This document shows positions 41,801 through 53,761 of a DNA stretch of 64,000 bases, in pieces (the stretch's first letter is position 1; each line of letters begins with the position of its first letter). Under the pieces are notes generated by a model. The model was not told the origin of the DNA and did no database searches. It was given only the letters and a program-made list of their open reading frames with translations. The translations under genes and the position numbers were made by a program. This stretch comes from Cryptomeria japonica (Eukaryota; Streptophyta; Pinopsida; Cupressales; Cupressaceae), in contig NC_081406.1 of assembly GCF_030272615.1 (NCBI RefSeq), positions 237,193,922 through 237,257,921 on the forward strand, given 5' to 3'.

Positions 41801-43250
41801 TTAGTTAGACTGTGCTTTATTTGTCTTAAGTACTTTCATTATTTTGATTCTAGGGTTACTCTCTTTTTGAAACTTTCTACTGTTATCTATTGTAACCTCT
41901 ATTCCTATTGGTTTTCTCATATACTCGGCCTCTCTTGTTATATCAAAAGCTAAGTCTTTCTTGTAATTTGAAGGTTTCCAAGACTCTCGCTGATTTGAAG
42001 CTTTTTTGTCATGGGTGAGAGCCGCAATAGATTCCCTCAATTTACCTATCAAAAAAAAGATTATTATATAACTAGCACCAGAACTTAAAAGTGACATTTT
42101 TGATGAAAAAGGCAATTGAATAGATTTGTTCTACATATTAAAATTTGTTCTCTTTGATTCAAAAAGCCTAATTTTTGGATTTCTCTCAAGCATAAAAAGA
42201 CTTTCCTTGGAGGAGCTACAGCTCATGGTAGCTCACATATGTTGCATAATCCCAGCAATAATGGTAGCCTGTAAAAAAACCAGTCAAATAGCAATCTATT
42301 ACGAACGTTGTCATATCAAGAATGAATCTTATCCATGTTTTGAACGTTGTGAAAGGTTTGGCATTTGATTTTTCTTACTTAGAAGTCATTTTGTACACCC
42401 CCTTTTACTTGGCTTTACATGTATTACTTTACAAACTCATTAACAGGTTTGTGTTACTACTGTAAGATATTTCTATTTCCATTTCAAACCCAAAGACAAC
42501 ATGCTCCATTGCACATCAGTATAATCATATCATAAAAAGATTTACTACCAAATTCTTCAAGATACTTTGATACAATTCTATTTCAATGCAAAGCTAGAAA
42601 TTATAATGCAGTAGATAGTATGCTGTTTCTCACTCTGTAATTTATATAATCATAATTAGGGAGAGCTTGTTCAGATCTTCAATCTTGAATTAATAATATT
42701 TTTCAGCATCATTGAAACTCAAGTTTGGGTTTATAATTGGTTTCAATAACATTTTTCAAATAATAAAGAAATATTTGAGCTCCAGTCCCCTGAACTAGAT
42801 TCATTGAAGTAATAGACATTTGTTGTCATTCAATTACTGTTTAATAAAAAAGAAATGGGTATATTACCGACCAAAAATAAAAATAAAAAAGAAATGGGTG
42901 AATAAAAGTAGCTTACGCTGAAACACAAATAAAATTATATATTGTGCTTTGTAGTAGACGATCTTTTACCTTCTTTGTATTGATTAGCCACTAATTTACC
43001 TCCAAAACATTCACCAAAATTGACCTTATAAGTAAATGAAAATGGGTACAAGAAATGCCAAATTTATAAGAATGCCCAGAAATTAAATAGTGCAGAAACA
43101 TCCACACAAAAATTTTATATATATAGTATGCATTCTTTTGAGCATATAAGGTCCAAAGAATTCAAACATAAATAGTTTAAGACTTTCAAAATTATAAAAC
43201 TTAATTAATTTGCACAATGTAAGTTAACACTAGTCAAAATTATAAAATTC
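38830..43250. other. AT-rich, probably first intron or 5' flank of the U1A-like gene
   Basis: No recognisable exon or transposon domain. 39051-39760 and 39980-40700 are less AT-rich and may be old transposon remains. A 103-codon minus frame at 40733-41044 has no family I recognise. Confidence 0.3.
41130..41640 (+). repeat. Degenerate TGACTCTTTCAAAA repeats with two TATA-like boxes
   Basis: About seven units of the form AAGG(T)TGTGACTCTTTCAAAAAG spaced 40-55 bp, ending in GGATATAAAAAGGAG (41455) and again GAAGATATAAAGAAGAG (41590). The layout (short repeats, then TATA) recalls the array-promoter design of family X with unrelated sequence. Confidence 0.35.
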
Positions 43251-43254
43251 ATCC

Positions 43255-43475
43255 ATTTCCAAGACGAGGACATCCCCAAGGTGTGGGGACTCCAGAGAAA
43301 CATCCCCCTGCTGTTCCACTACCACCACCACCTGCTAGGGTATGTTTCTAGGATGTCTCCCTCAAAGACGAGACATTTCTGGGACGTCCCTAAGATCCTC
43401 AAGGAACTTGATATCCCTCAATGTGCCAAAAATCCCACCCATAGTTGCCAAGAAACTTCATTATAGAAACATGGA
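43255..43475. repeat. C-rich block with GGGAC/GTCCC motifs
   Basis: GACATCCCCAAGG, GTGTGGGGAC, GATGTCTCCC, GGGACGTCCC and similar words repeat on both strands, as at 1-370 and 22605-22690. Probably a transposon subterminal region. No coding content. Confidence 0.3.
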
Positions 43476-44159
43476 CCCCCCTCATATAAAATAGCTGTCT
43501 CCTTATTCATTTACTCATGTACACTAATTCAATAGGTGTTCTTGTCCCTATACCAAACGCATCACTTGGTAAGTACATTCCCAACCATCCCCTACATCAA
43601 ACAACTGAAAAAGACAATGATTTTCTTCATGAAAATCAGGCTTTTTCTTAACATTTGGACCACTAACCCTAACCCTAACCCTAATCCTTTGTGGACTGCA
43701 CCCACACCCTAACTCACAAAAAGTAATAAATTACGATCCCAACCACACTACAACAAATATCAAGTTTCAACAGCATTGAGCAAGGCTGCAAGTTGCAACA
43801 GCAAGCTACAAGAGTGAGAAAGACTACAAGAGTAAGAGCATTAGGATAGGAAAAGTGGGAGCATTTGCCAAGTTTCGTCAGTTGAGCAAGAAAATGGCAT
43901 GCAACATGAAGGTTTGTGGTTTTAAAGGCCTTAATTTGGGCTTGGCACTGCCCCCAAACCCTACCAAAGGTGTTGCCCCTTAACCCCCACCAACCACCAC
44001 CCCCAAAACAAGGCTCTTAGTCCCTCCATCCCCGCATCTAGAGACTTCACGGAACAAAGCTTTACGACTTTATCTATGCATGCCCTTGTACCCAAAATAT
44101 TACAAGTATGGAGGCAACTGGAAAAACCCTATGGATGTGTCCCTATGTATCCCTAGGAA
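43476..44159. other. Left flank of nested Gypsy element, no gene seen
   Basis: Contains CTAACCCTAACCCTAACCCTAA at about 43668-43688, three and a half telomere-like units. A 3' LTR for the Gypsy element on the right was not recognised. Confidence 0.3.
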
Positions 44160-45226
44160 ATCATGCTCAACACTGGTCAAATAATGTTTCCATCATCAAA
44201 ACATACCATTTGAAAATTTCCCAAACCACAACTCGATAAATAGTAAATACCCTCCAAAATATGTCATATAATAAAACAAATGAAAAGCTCCCACAATCTT
44301 TTCCAAGTAAACTGTGTAGTTTGAAAATTTCCTTGAAGAAAACATCAGCTATCTGAGTAGCTCTATAGTCTGTTGATATTGCAATGAAATGTGCATATTT
44401 GGTAAGGCAGTCCACCACTACGTATATAGAATCTTTGCCTTGCACCTTGGGAGGCCCTGTTATGAATTCATGGAAATACTTTCCCATTTTTTATTAGGTA
44501 TGGGTAGGGGTTGAAGGAGGCCTGCTAGGAAGGTTTAAACTGCCTTGCTCCTTTGGTATGTCATGCATTCTTGAATGTGTTTTAGGACGTCTTTCTTGAG
44601 ACCCTTCCAAGAATATCTCTCTCTTGCTTATAGGTTTTATAATGCCCTTGGTGTCTTGCTAAGGGGTTATCATGGTATTCTTTGATGATTTTCGCCTTTA
44701 TCATTGAGCTTGGTACAAGATATATCCTATCCTTGTATAGAATGAGTTCTTCCACCACTTTATATTCTTCATTTTGTAGATTTCCTTCTAGAATGTCATT
44801 TGCCCGTGGATATTTGGCATACTCGGCAATAATCAAGTTCTACCAATATGCGAAAATGCTTGTTATGGAGCATAAGTGGGGTTTGTAGGATAGTGCGTCA
44901 ATTACAATGTTGTTCTTCCCTTTCATGTATTCCGTGTCAAAATTATAAGCTTGTAACTTGCTGACCCATTTTTGTTGACAGTCGTTTAAATCTTTTTGAT
45001 TTAAGAAAAACCTTAAGTTGTTGTGGTCAGATTTTACAATGAACTTTCCACAAATCAAATATTGTCTCAATTTGGCCAGTGCATGCATAATAGCATAATG
45101 TTTTTTGGCTTTTGTAAGTTTGTGACTTCCAAATGCAATCAGATGCTTCTTTACATGAGTATTGCTCCAATGCCTTCCCCAAAAGCATCACACTCTAACT
45201 CGAAAGGTAATGTTAAGTCAAGAACG
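44160..45226 (-). pseudogene. Gypsy element G: RNase H and integrase part
   Basis: Minus-strand pieces of pol in order: end of RT at PFELECDAFGEGIGAIL (45150-45210); RNase H with LRQYLICGKFIVKSDHNNLR and KWVSKLQAYNFDTEYMKGKNN (44840-45088); integrase zinc-binding part with IIKEYHDNPLARHQGHYKTY (44582-44836); start of integrase core HEFITGPPKVQGKDSIYVVV then DCLTKYAHFIA (44167-44487). Many frame breaks. Coding sequence is interrupted at 45226 by element Y and continues at 56507. Left end truncated within integrase. Confidence 0.9.
45222..45226. other. Target-site copy at left end of element Y
   Basis: GAACG here and GAACT at 56507-56511 flank element Y, four of five bases alike. Removing everything between them rejoins the RT reading frame of element G (CSILAV to LDLTLPFELECD). 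Confidence 0.6.
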
Positions 45227-46587
45227 TGAAATATCCCTAAACATAAACAGTAGCAAAATACCAATTTCTTCAACAAAAGACAAAAAGATATATTCAATTT
45301 TGAACTTGTGTTAATAGATTCAATTCTACTATTACTTTTGCTTCAAATTTTGCATATATGTTTCCAAGACTTGTATACAAAATCGTGGCAAGATAGAGAA
45401 ACAAAGGCTAAATAGAAAACACAGCTATTCAAATCTCTGACCCTTATTACAACCTTAGATGGCATTACATATAGAACAAGCACATACCATACACTCCTTT
45501 CGATGAGGAACCTTTCTCTTATGTCTAGTTTCTAAGATTAAGATATAAGTATTTGCTTCAGCATTGGGAGGTGCTTCAGCAAATCCTCTTGACATAAGTC
45601 TTCCTCCACTATGGGATGGATAGCACCAACATCGCTATCACTGAATTGCATATAATGAGGGACACCTAGTCGTGGTCAGCCAAAACTCCTATCTTTTCAG
45701 ATCGCTATACACTAGAAGGTGAGAAGGCATACGTCAGTATATGCTTAGGAATGATGTTGTTGTTTGTATGGGCTACTCCACCAGATATGTAAGTTTCGTC
45801 AACCAAAGGAAATCGTGTAGCACAAAAACAACAGCAAACTCTCTGATCTGGTTTAGAACTACACTCAATATAACTCCCAATGGTCTCCCAAATCAGCGAA
45901 TACGTCTTTATTATTCTAGAGATGAAATATGAAGCCACCCTTATGGAATTGATTATATATCATGCCCTTTACCTTAAAATAATCTCTTCATTGACAAATA
46001 TATCCCCCACTCCATTTTTACTTCTCATGATATTGGGTCGGCTTATAATATATTCATCATGGAATTATAATTCCACTTCAAATGAGACACAAATTAATAG
46101 TTAAACCTGCGACTTCATAATATGCAAAGATATTGAACTCCCTCTATTAGTTTTGCCAATGCCCAATATTACCAAGGCACGATTTCAATCAGATCTGCAA
46201 ATGACCTTATTAATGCAAATTTGTCTTCAATGGAGACTTCACAAATTTGGCACAGATGTAGACTCCATCATTAATCCACCCCACCGAAAGAACTAGGTTT
46301 TCATCCAATCCTTCTCAAGTCCTGAAGGTTTTCATCTCCAGAAATCATAAACGTTTATCAAATCCAAAGCATACCTTTGCCACAACCCTAGGACCTCCTT
46401 ATAAAGCCCTCTAGGAAGTATCTAGAAGATAGGCCAAATAGGAGAAATATATTTAATAAAGTGACATAATATTTTATTATTTTATTGTTATTAAATTAAT
46501 TAATATTAAGTCGTCATTTATTTATTTTTGACAACTTAATAAAAATCAATTTAATTAATTGTCACTTTAAAAATTGGGAACATTACA
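45227..46587 (-). repeat. Element Y left LTR
   Basis: About 1.36 kb, TG..CA ends. Its last 640 bp match 55993-56506 with substitutions and an internal length difference near 46100-46260. Confidence 0.7.
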
Positions 46588-49334
46588 GTGACACGGTCCT
46601 CCCTGCCCAAACATTGCTTGTCCTCAAGGAATTCTCTACCACACCACCAGGATCCCAAACTAACCATATCAAAAATATTACATCACTCCGCTGCTCCACT
46701 CTGATGTCATCAGCAGTGCTGAATTCTGCAACTCAGTTATCCTGAAGCATTCCCACTACCAAACTGATTGACAGATCCCAAATAATCTCACTCTCATACC
46801 CACAAAAAGTGGAGGGATAAAAGTACCATATCATACCACCAACGCCCAATGTCCATCTAAATTTGTACGAGTTCCCAAGGATGTGACCAATGATCATCCT
46901 AAGTGCATAATCAGACATGACAATATACCATATGCTGCTGTTGTAAACGAGGACAGCATCTATTCGACTAAGAATCTCACACCAAGTGAAGCAATAAGTA
47001 CCTCCGATGACAATGGGTGATGGGAGTTTATCAATAAGCCAGCCTCCAAAAAAAGAAAGAAGATACAATCCTCTCCAACTCCTCTAATCAGCAGCTGTCC
47101 CTGAAATCTTTGTGGTTTCAGCTTGCTGTGTACCAATGCTCAGCTGAGACTTATTCACTCCAAAAAAATACCATTTATTATGAAGAACATTGATTATGCG
47201 CATTTCATACCTTGAAAATTGAATAGCTCCATACTCTAATAATGTATCATGAGGTAGATTCTCTAAGAGTGCCCACACACTTAAACAAAGCTAAATCACT
47301 AATACCCTCATCCATGTACACTCCTTCATAGGCTGGTCCTGAAAATGTAAGCTCTACCATGTGAGCCTCTAAAAGAAATAACTCCTCGAACTCTTCACAA
47401 ACGACCAAGAGCCCAACCAAGTTACTTATGACTCCCTCTACATGTGCAGATATAACACTAGTGGCTGATCCACCAAATGTGTGCTCAACTATCCCATCTT
47501 CCTCTAAGTCTTCAATGGATTCTCAAGAAGAGGAAACTCAAGAACCTCATGATGCAAAGTAGATATACCAATAGAAATTTCTGAATCATACCTCTTCTTT
47601 TGGTCACACCAATCTGAATGTTCTTCTTGTAGGTGCTGTCTTGCTTGGGCAGTCAACCACTTGGCCTTCCTATCTCTTTGTAGCCATATATCACACATAC
47701 TTTTTGACTTCTTTACATCCTCCAAGGTATGATGTACAAAATCAGAACCTTTGTGGCTTGAATCTTCAATACATTCCTCACACAAAATTTGAGTGCCCAT
47801 ATTGGGAGACTCCTCCATACCCTCATCCTGATGTGAAGGGGCTGCTATCTCATGACAATGCAAAGGTGTGGCACTGTTGTTGCCAAGCAAAGAATCAGAA
47901 TGGTAGTCATACCTTTCCGTAGTATCCTCAAGAGCCTCAAACACTCCTTTCTTTTTTGAAGGTTCTTCATCATGTGCTGCTCTAAGAGATGTCTCTAACT
48001 GAATATCACATGCCTTAAGATTGATTCGAGCCTCCATCCTCCTGGCTGTCATGTTCATAGGTGTGTCATTGATTTTTGCTGTCCCAAAGTGTATACCGCA
48101 TCAAAAACCATCCTCCTCAAGGTTGCCAACTGTCTCGACCGAAGTGCTGCTGTCAACAATCGGAAAATCGTTATTTTCTGAGTTTAAGGCAGCATCATGT
48201 CCAGCCAAGAAATCTCCCTCTTCACAGTGAGACGTCAAAAAACAAGGAGATCTCTTTCATCCTGAATAACGGATAATTTTTTCCCGAATTGCACCACTAT
48301 CATCCCTTAATGGCCCACAAGGAGTATAAACAATCACTTCTCCTTTGATCATAGTTTGAGCCTTGATTGCAACTTCTTCACTAGGAGGCTGCTCCTCAAC
48401 CAAGGCTGGTGCAAAAGAAGCATCCAACTGAAAATTGCATGTATCTTTCTAATCCTCTTCTCTATGAAGATCCATTACTTGCTGAATTTCTACCATTCTT
48501 GCATAATTTCCCTCTTCCTTACATGAGGCTGTGAAAGATAGTTCTCCTTCAAGGCCTTTATGTCTCCTTCGAGCTTTCCACAGTAATCTGCCATTAGCTT
48601 ATGAGTATCATCAATGTGAGTTAGAGATGCAATAATCAAATCTTCATTTAACCTCAAGTGACCTTCCAAGTGATGTGACTCTTGAACTCTTCAAACAAAT
48701 GTTCTGACTTGTCTTCATAATCAGACCATTCTAACACAGCTCCCTTCACAACATCTCTTCCACCAAACTTATGTTTTGAAGTTAAGCCACCATCATGCTC
48801 AATCAAATGATCACCAACGTAATTGTTAGTAGAATCAGTTACCTTGTGCTCTTCTTCAACTGCTGATACGGAATCAAACTGTGAGCAATCTGAATTTCCA
48901 TCTTTTACCTCATACTTATCAATCCACTCTTGAATGTCCTCCATGCAATGCTCATGTGAAAACAAAGGACTGCTGGTCAAACTCAAAAAATCAGAATCAT
49001 GTTCTTGCCTCTTCAAAGTGTCTTTGTCGTCCTTTATTGCATCTTCTTCAATGGTAAGTTGCTTCTTCATGAGTGCTGGTCCATGAGGTGTGTCCAGCTG
49101 AAAATCACATATTCTCCTAGCTGCCTTATTTGTCATTTAACTGATCAATGCCTGCATCTCCCTAGCTGTGATGTTTTCCGCCTCCAACCAACTCCATGGT
49201 GAAGTGTCCATGACAAACCAAACGTTGTCAAATTGTAGGACCTTCTTATTAGGCAATCTCCTAGACTCCACAATCAGCTCTCTAAGACAACATACCTCAT
49301 ATGATCTTGACACATATTTCTCCAATGTGTTCAT
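46588..49334 (-). pseudogene. Repetitive unknown protein of element Y
   Basis: A chain of minus-strand frames (49334-49137, 49136-48654, 48058-47504, 47278-47084, 47068-46733, then to 46600) that reads like one decayed ORF of about 900 codons. A roughly 35-residue motif is repeated at least three times: CDFQLDTPHGPALMKKQ, CNFQLDASFAPALVEEQ and CDIQLETSLRAAHDEE, each followed by an acidic stretch. The end (ENSLRTSNVWAGRTVSL) stops right at the LTR, a position typical of the last ORF of a Gypsy element. The C-terminal 110 residues are hydrophobic and Trp/Tyr-rich, but no clear membrane topology. No family recognised. Confidence 0.5.
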
Positions 49335-49599
49335 GGGTACGAAGCAAGAAAATCAATCTCACTACATGACAAAATTTCTCCATATTGCTGGTTTGGCCTG
49401 TTATCCTCGTTTTCGTTTCAAGAGGAAAACAAGATAACCCCTACAATTTTTTCTTAGATTCGTCCTCTTTTTTCTAAGTTGTAGTTTTTGAGGCATTTTT
49501 GTCGTCTCATTTGCCTTCGAATACTTAGTATTCGACCAAGGAATTTCATCCTATTAGTTAAAATTTCAAATTTTAACTTAAAATATATCTTTCCTGTTT

Positions 49600-50897
49600 T
49601 GGTGTCAAATCGGGTTTAAGTCCAATTTTGCACCGTTTTTTGTCACTAGGTGTCAAGTCGGGTTTTAAACCCAATTTTACATCTTTGTTGTCTTTTTGGT
49701 GTCAATCAGACTTCTAAGTCCGATTTACACCTTTTAGGTCACTTTGGTGCAAATCGGACCTATAAGTCTGATTTACACCATTATGAAGCACGCTTTGCAA
49801 TTAATGTTTAAAGAATCTGATTCATTTCAGGGTTCTTTTTTCCTTTTTATTATCAATTTGGGTCCACCTTTTTTCTCATTATTGCTTGTTGAATCGTATT
49901 GCGTCGGAGCTCTTCCTGCTTGTGGCCAATTCAATCTTTCTTGGTATGTATTTTCGGCCTTTTTGTTGTGATTTCTTTTAAAAAGAAAAAATCTATGCTC
50001 TACCCCCTATTAGGTTTTGAAAGCTCACAACATACATCAAAGTTTTTACTTCGATTCATGTTGTTGATTTTCAAAATCTTTATTTTATCGATTCGATTTC
50101 CAAACCCTAGTCTATGTTGTGAGTCAGTATGAGAACTCGACACACCAAAAATTCATTTGTGATATGTGTCAGGCTTCCATCTCGACCCACACCCTTGTTT
50201 TATTTCCTAAGTTTCATGGCCTTCACGATGTGTGGCGGGACTGTGTCCATGTCATACACTGGAGCTTCGCTTCACGGTGTGTGGTGGGACTGTGTCCCTG
50301 TCATACACCGGAGCTTCACTTCACGATGCATGGCGGGGATACAATTTCGCCACCCATCATGTCCCTCATGTCTTGCTCGAATATGGTGGTGGTCGGGTTT
50401 GTAACCCCAACTCCCACCGCAATCTTTGGCTTGGGTGTGAGTCATGGTTATAACCCCGACCAACACCGTTGTGTGTTCGACTGCGTTTTTTGTTAAGTTC
50501 TTCCCGCTGGGTGTCGGTCGAGGTTGTATCCCCGACTTGCACCAAATCAATTCTTCTAAATGCAAATCGAGGATACAACCCCGATCCACACCTTATGCAC
50601 TTTGTAGTTATGTTTTGCCTTGTATAATGTGCAGTGCATATCGGGTTTATATCCCCGACATGCACCTCCATATTGTGTTTTTCCCAAGTGCATATCGGGG
50701 TTATAAACCCGATATGCACCTCTTGGTATTTTATGATCTTCCCTTAGTGTATATTGGGGATACAAACCCGATATACACCTAGTTTGATATTTGCCTTTCT
50801 CTTGAGTGCAAATCGGACCTACAAGTCCGATATGCACTTGTAGTTGATTTTTCACTTATATTAGATGCAAATTGGACTTGTAAGTCTGATTTACACC
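49600..50897 (+). repeat. Palindrome array E, 13 units, periods 48 and 59 bp
   Basis: Units of about 34 nt, such as GTGCATATCGGGGTTATA followed by AACCCGATATGCACC at 50687-50720. Starts: 49601, 49649, 49698, 49746 (spacing 48-49), then 50385, 50433, 50509, 50559, 50632, 50686, 50745, 50804, 50864 (last ones 59-60). Between the sub-blocks a 53-bp direct repeat (GGGACTGTGTCC..TCATACAC) occurs twice at about 50237-50340. Unit sequence differs from arrays A-D, but the inverted-repeat design and position upstream of the gene are the same. Confidence 0.85.
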
Positions 50898-50924
50898 TAA
50901 TTCACACACTCATAAATTGGTGAT

Positions 50925-51023
50925 TTTTAACCAATTTGTGATTGATCGATGGCTTTTGTTCTATCAAATGAGATTCTTAAGGGGCTAATCATCTCAATAT
51001 GGTGATAAACTTTTCATGTTGCA
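50925..51023 (+). other. Leader and splice acceptor of module E
   Basis: Acceptor TTTTCATGTTGCAG ends at 51023 and the ATG follows 16 bp later in TTGCAAATG, like GTAGCAAATG of copy B. The donor was not identified. An inverted repeat AAATTGGT..ACCAATTT lies near 50925-50950. No clear TATA box. Confidence 0.45.
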
Positions 51024-51038
51024 GTGCACTTATTGCAA

Positions 51039-53761
51039 ATGACGGAGCCCTCACCAAGTAAGAGAACAATGAAGTTCAAAAGTCTTTCCTCCTTCCGTAT
51101 CATCCAATATTGATAATATCAAGGATACGGAGATTGGACATGTGGATCTTGAGAAATTTTTGAAAAGAGTTAGAGAGCCGCCAGTGTTCTACAAAATGGA
51201 GCCCACCATCAATAGTGGAATTCATCTGGTGGCGGCCTTTCCCATGTCAGCTCAAAATCTGAAATTTGTGTTAGCCCTAGCTAACAAGTATGACCCTGCA
51301 ACTAGATCAATGAAGGATGCAAATGGAAAAAAGACGCTCATCAAGCTTGATGAGGACTAATTTGACACAATTTTCAAGTGCCCACCAATAGATCAATATG
51401 TTAATATTGATATGCAATCAGTTGGGACCTACTTTGACAACAATTCAGATAAATGCAGGAAGAACATCAATGAAAATTGGTTAAAGAACCCTAGGCCTAC
51501 AATTGCAAGGTGGCCTGAGACTCTTCCTTGCAGTGATTTCATTGAGGTCAACAATCTCATTACTCTTCTCAGCAGGATAAAAGGCCTCCCAACTTATAAC
51601 ACTTACTACAAGTGGATGTATCAGTACATTCACATTATCAGGCAAAATAAGAATATCTACTGGGGCAAGCAGATTGCAGATGCTTTGTGTGAGCAATCGA
51701 CCAAGGTGCCTACCACCTTGAAGTTCTATATGACATCATATCTTGTCTATGCAGCCACCTCAATGAGGCATTTTCTAGGTCTATCTACCACAAGTGACAC
51801 GAGCCAGGTTCCTGTTTATAAGTACACCCAGCTGACTCTCAAGGAGAGTTTACATCATTTCAGGAGTGTCAATGATGCTTTCTTTGCCCAATACATGTGC
51901 TTGTTTGATAAAGATCTTCAAACCAAGAGGGTGACATATGAGGCCTGGAAAGTTGTAAGTGAATATGGTTGTGTTTTCTTACAGTTTCCTACATTTACAT
52001 ATATCAGGATTGGGTGCTTTGATGGAGAGTCCTTCATGCTTCCAAGATATCCATCAGATAAAATCATCCTTATGGAGATGGCTCGCCAGATGATATCAAT
52101 CCATGAGCGTCAATCTGGAGCTCATAAGATAGGTCTCAAGTTCTCCATTTCCATTGGGAGATACTCCATTGACTCTATCTACAAGGCTCGTGCCATGGAG
52201 GAGGAGATGAGGAGAGCAACCATGAAATCCTTCAAGGCCATGAAGTATTTTGACTACAAGGGCATGAAAACCAAGATCAAGAAAAGCTACACCCATGTCC
52301 ACTGGATTGAAGATGATGGATTGATTGCAGAAATGAAGAGGACATCCGAAGACTTGACTAATGTCATCTGACAGTAGAACAAATTGAGAATTTGGATCTT
52401 GCTAATATTCCTGAGGATCTTAAGGAGGATGGAGACATCCTAGATCCTATGTATGAGAAGAACAAAGTTGTCGAATCACCTTTGCCTCTTATCCAATGGT
52501 CCCAGAAGGAGAATTCTTCAATAAGAGGCAGATTCCAAAATATCCTTGCTAATACTAATGTTTGGTTGAATCTGCATGGTGTTCAGTTGAAGCCTTTCCA
52601 GACCGAATCTGAGGATGACATTGCAGGACCTATGGGAAAGACTTCAGAATTGAGGACCAAGAACAGACAGGATCCTACAGCTCCTAAAGGTCCAAAGTTC
52701 AAGTTCACAGTTGGAAAAGGTAAGGGTCAAGGTGAGTCTTCCGCTCAAGAAACTCAAACACATGAAGAGGTTGATGAAGGAGATGAAGAAGATAAATGAA
52801 GGTGAACAAAAAGAAGAAAGAGGAACCTGAAAATGAACAGGAAAAAGAGGAAGGAGAATTTGATGAGGGATTACCTGAAATCCCAAGTACTTCCCAATCT
52901 CATGAGACGCAAGAAGGTATTCCTCCTGCATCATGTGATGTCACGGGTACTACTTTAGTCTCAGTTTTTGATACTATTCCTTTGGGTTCCACTGTTTCAT
53001 TTTCATCACAAGCTCCTGAAATCCATGCCATTCCTTCCACGTCCACTAGTGAATCTGCCCTTGATACACCTCACGACAATCTTGATATTGTTTTCCTTCC
53101 TAATCTGTCTGAGGTTACTTCTTCCATGTTGGAATATTTTGATAAGTTTAAGTCAAAAACCCAAGTTCCTCCCAAGGTTTCTATTGCTCCAAATCCACAT
53201 GCTATTGTTACCTCTACTCCACCCATTATTACTACAAATGTTCAGTCTCAGGAGTTGGCAACACAAGTGTTGACTGCAAGAGTGGATGAAGACGCACCTT
53301 TGCCACCCTGGCTAGTGTCTAACACTCCTAAACGAAAGAAGCAAGCCATCTCTCCAGATGACTTTGATTTCAGTCAATTGGTGTCTGTTAAGCCTAAGGG
53401 TATAAAGCAAGCTAAAACTTTGTCCAAATTAAGAGTAGAAGAATCAAAGAATAAGTATGTGGAAATGACGATTCCTCCTTCGGACACAGAATTTGATAAA
53501 GTGCAGCCTATCGACTACATCATCAAAAGAATTGATTTGGGAAAGCAAACACATGAAGGAACAGTGGAGGATGCTCAAACATCTTTCCAACATCTTGTCA
53601 CAATGTTTAATGAAGAAAAGGTCAAGAAAGACAAGTTGAAGAAACAGGTAGATCAACTCATAGAGGTTTTGATCAAGATAACCAAGTCATCAGAGGTACT
53701 TCAGGCTCACTTCCTTTGTTCTCATTCTTCCTTCACCAGACCAAGTTTCCTTTCTCCCTGA
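51039..53761 (+). pseudogene. Unknown family X-type protein, module E copy
   Basis: Homologue of the copy B protein. The frame opens at ATG 51039, shifts by one base near 51090, has one TAA at 51358, shifts at about 52370, and again at about 52797. Conserved stretches: KYDPATRSMKDANGKKTLI (like KHYDSHSRTIIAEDG), YKWMYQYIHIIRQNKNIYW, FYMTSYLVYA, VFLQFPTFTYIRI, FMLPRYPSDKIILMEMARQ. After residue 450 it is polar and Ser/Pro/Thr-rich with acidic and Lys-rich blocks and TPKRKKQ; the end is coiled-coil-like (KDKLKKQVDQLIEVLIKI). It is cut near 53700 by Copia sequence. No recognised enzyme motif. The two copies are diverged yet keep the same motifs, suggesting past selection on the protein. Confidence 0.75.

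Noticed and set aside
50119-50855. Several 90-125 codon frames on both strands
   Set aside because: All cross palindrome array E and the 53-bp direct repeat.
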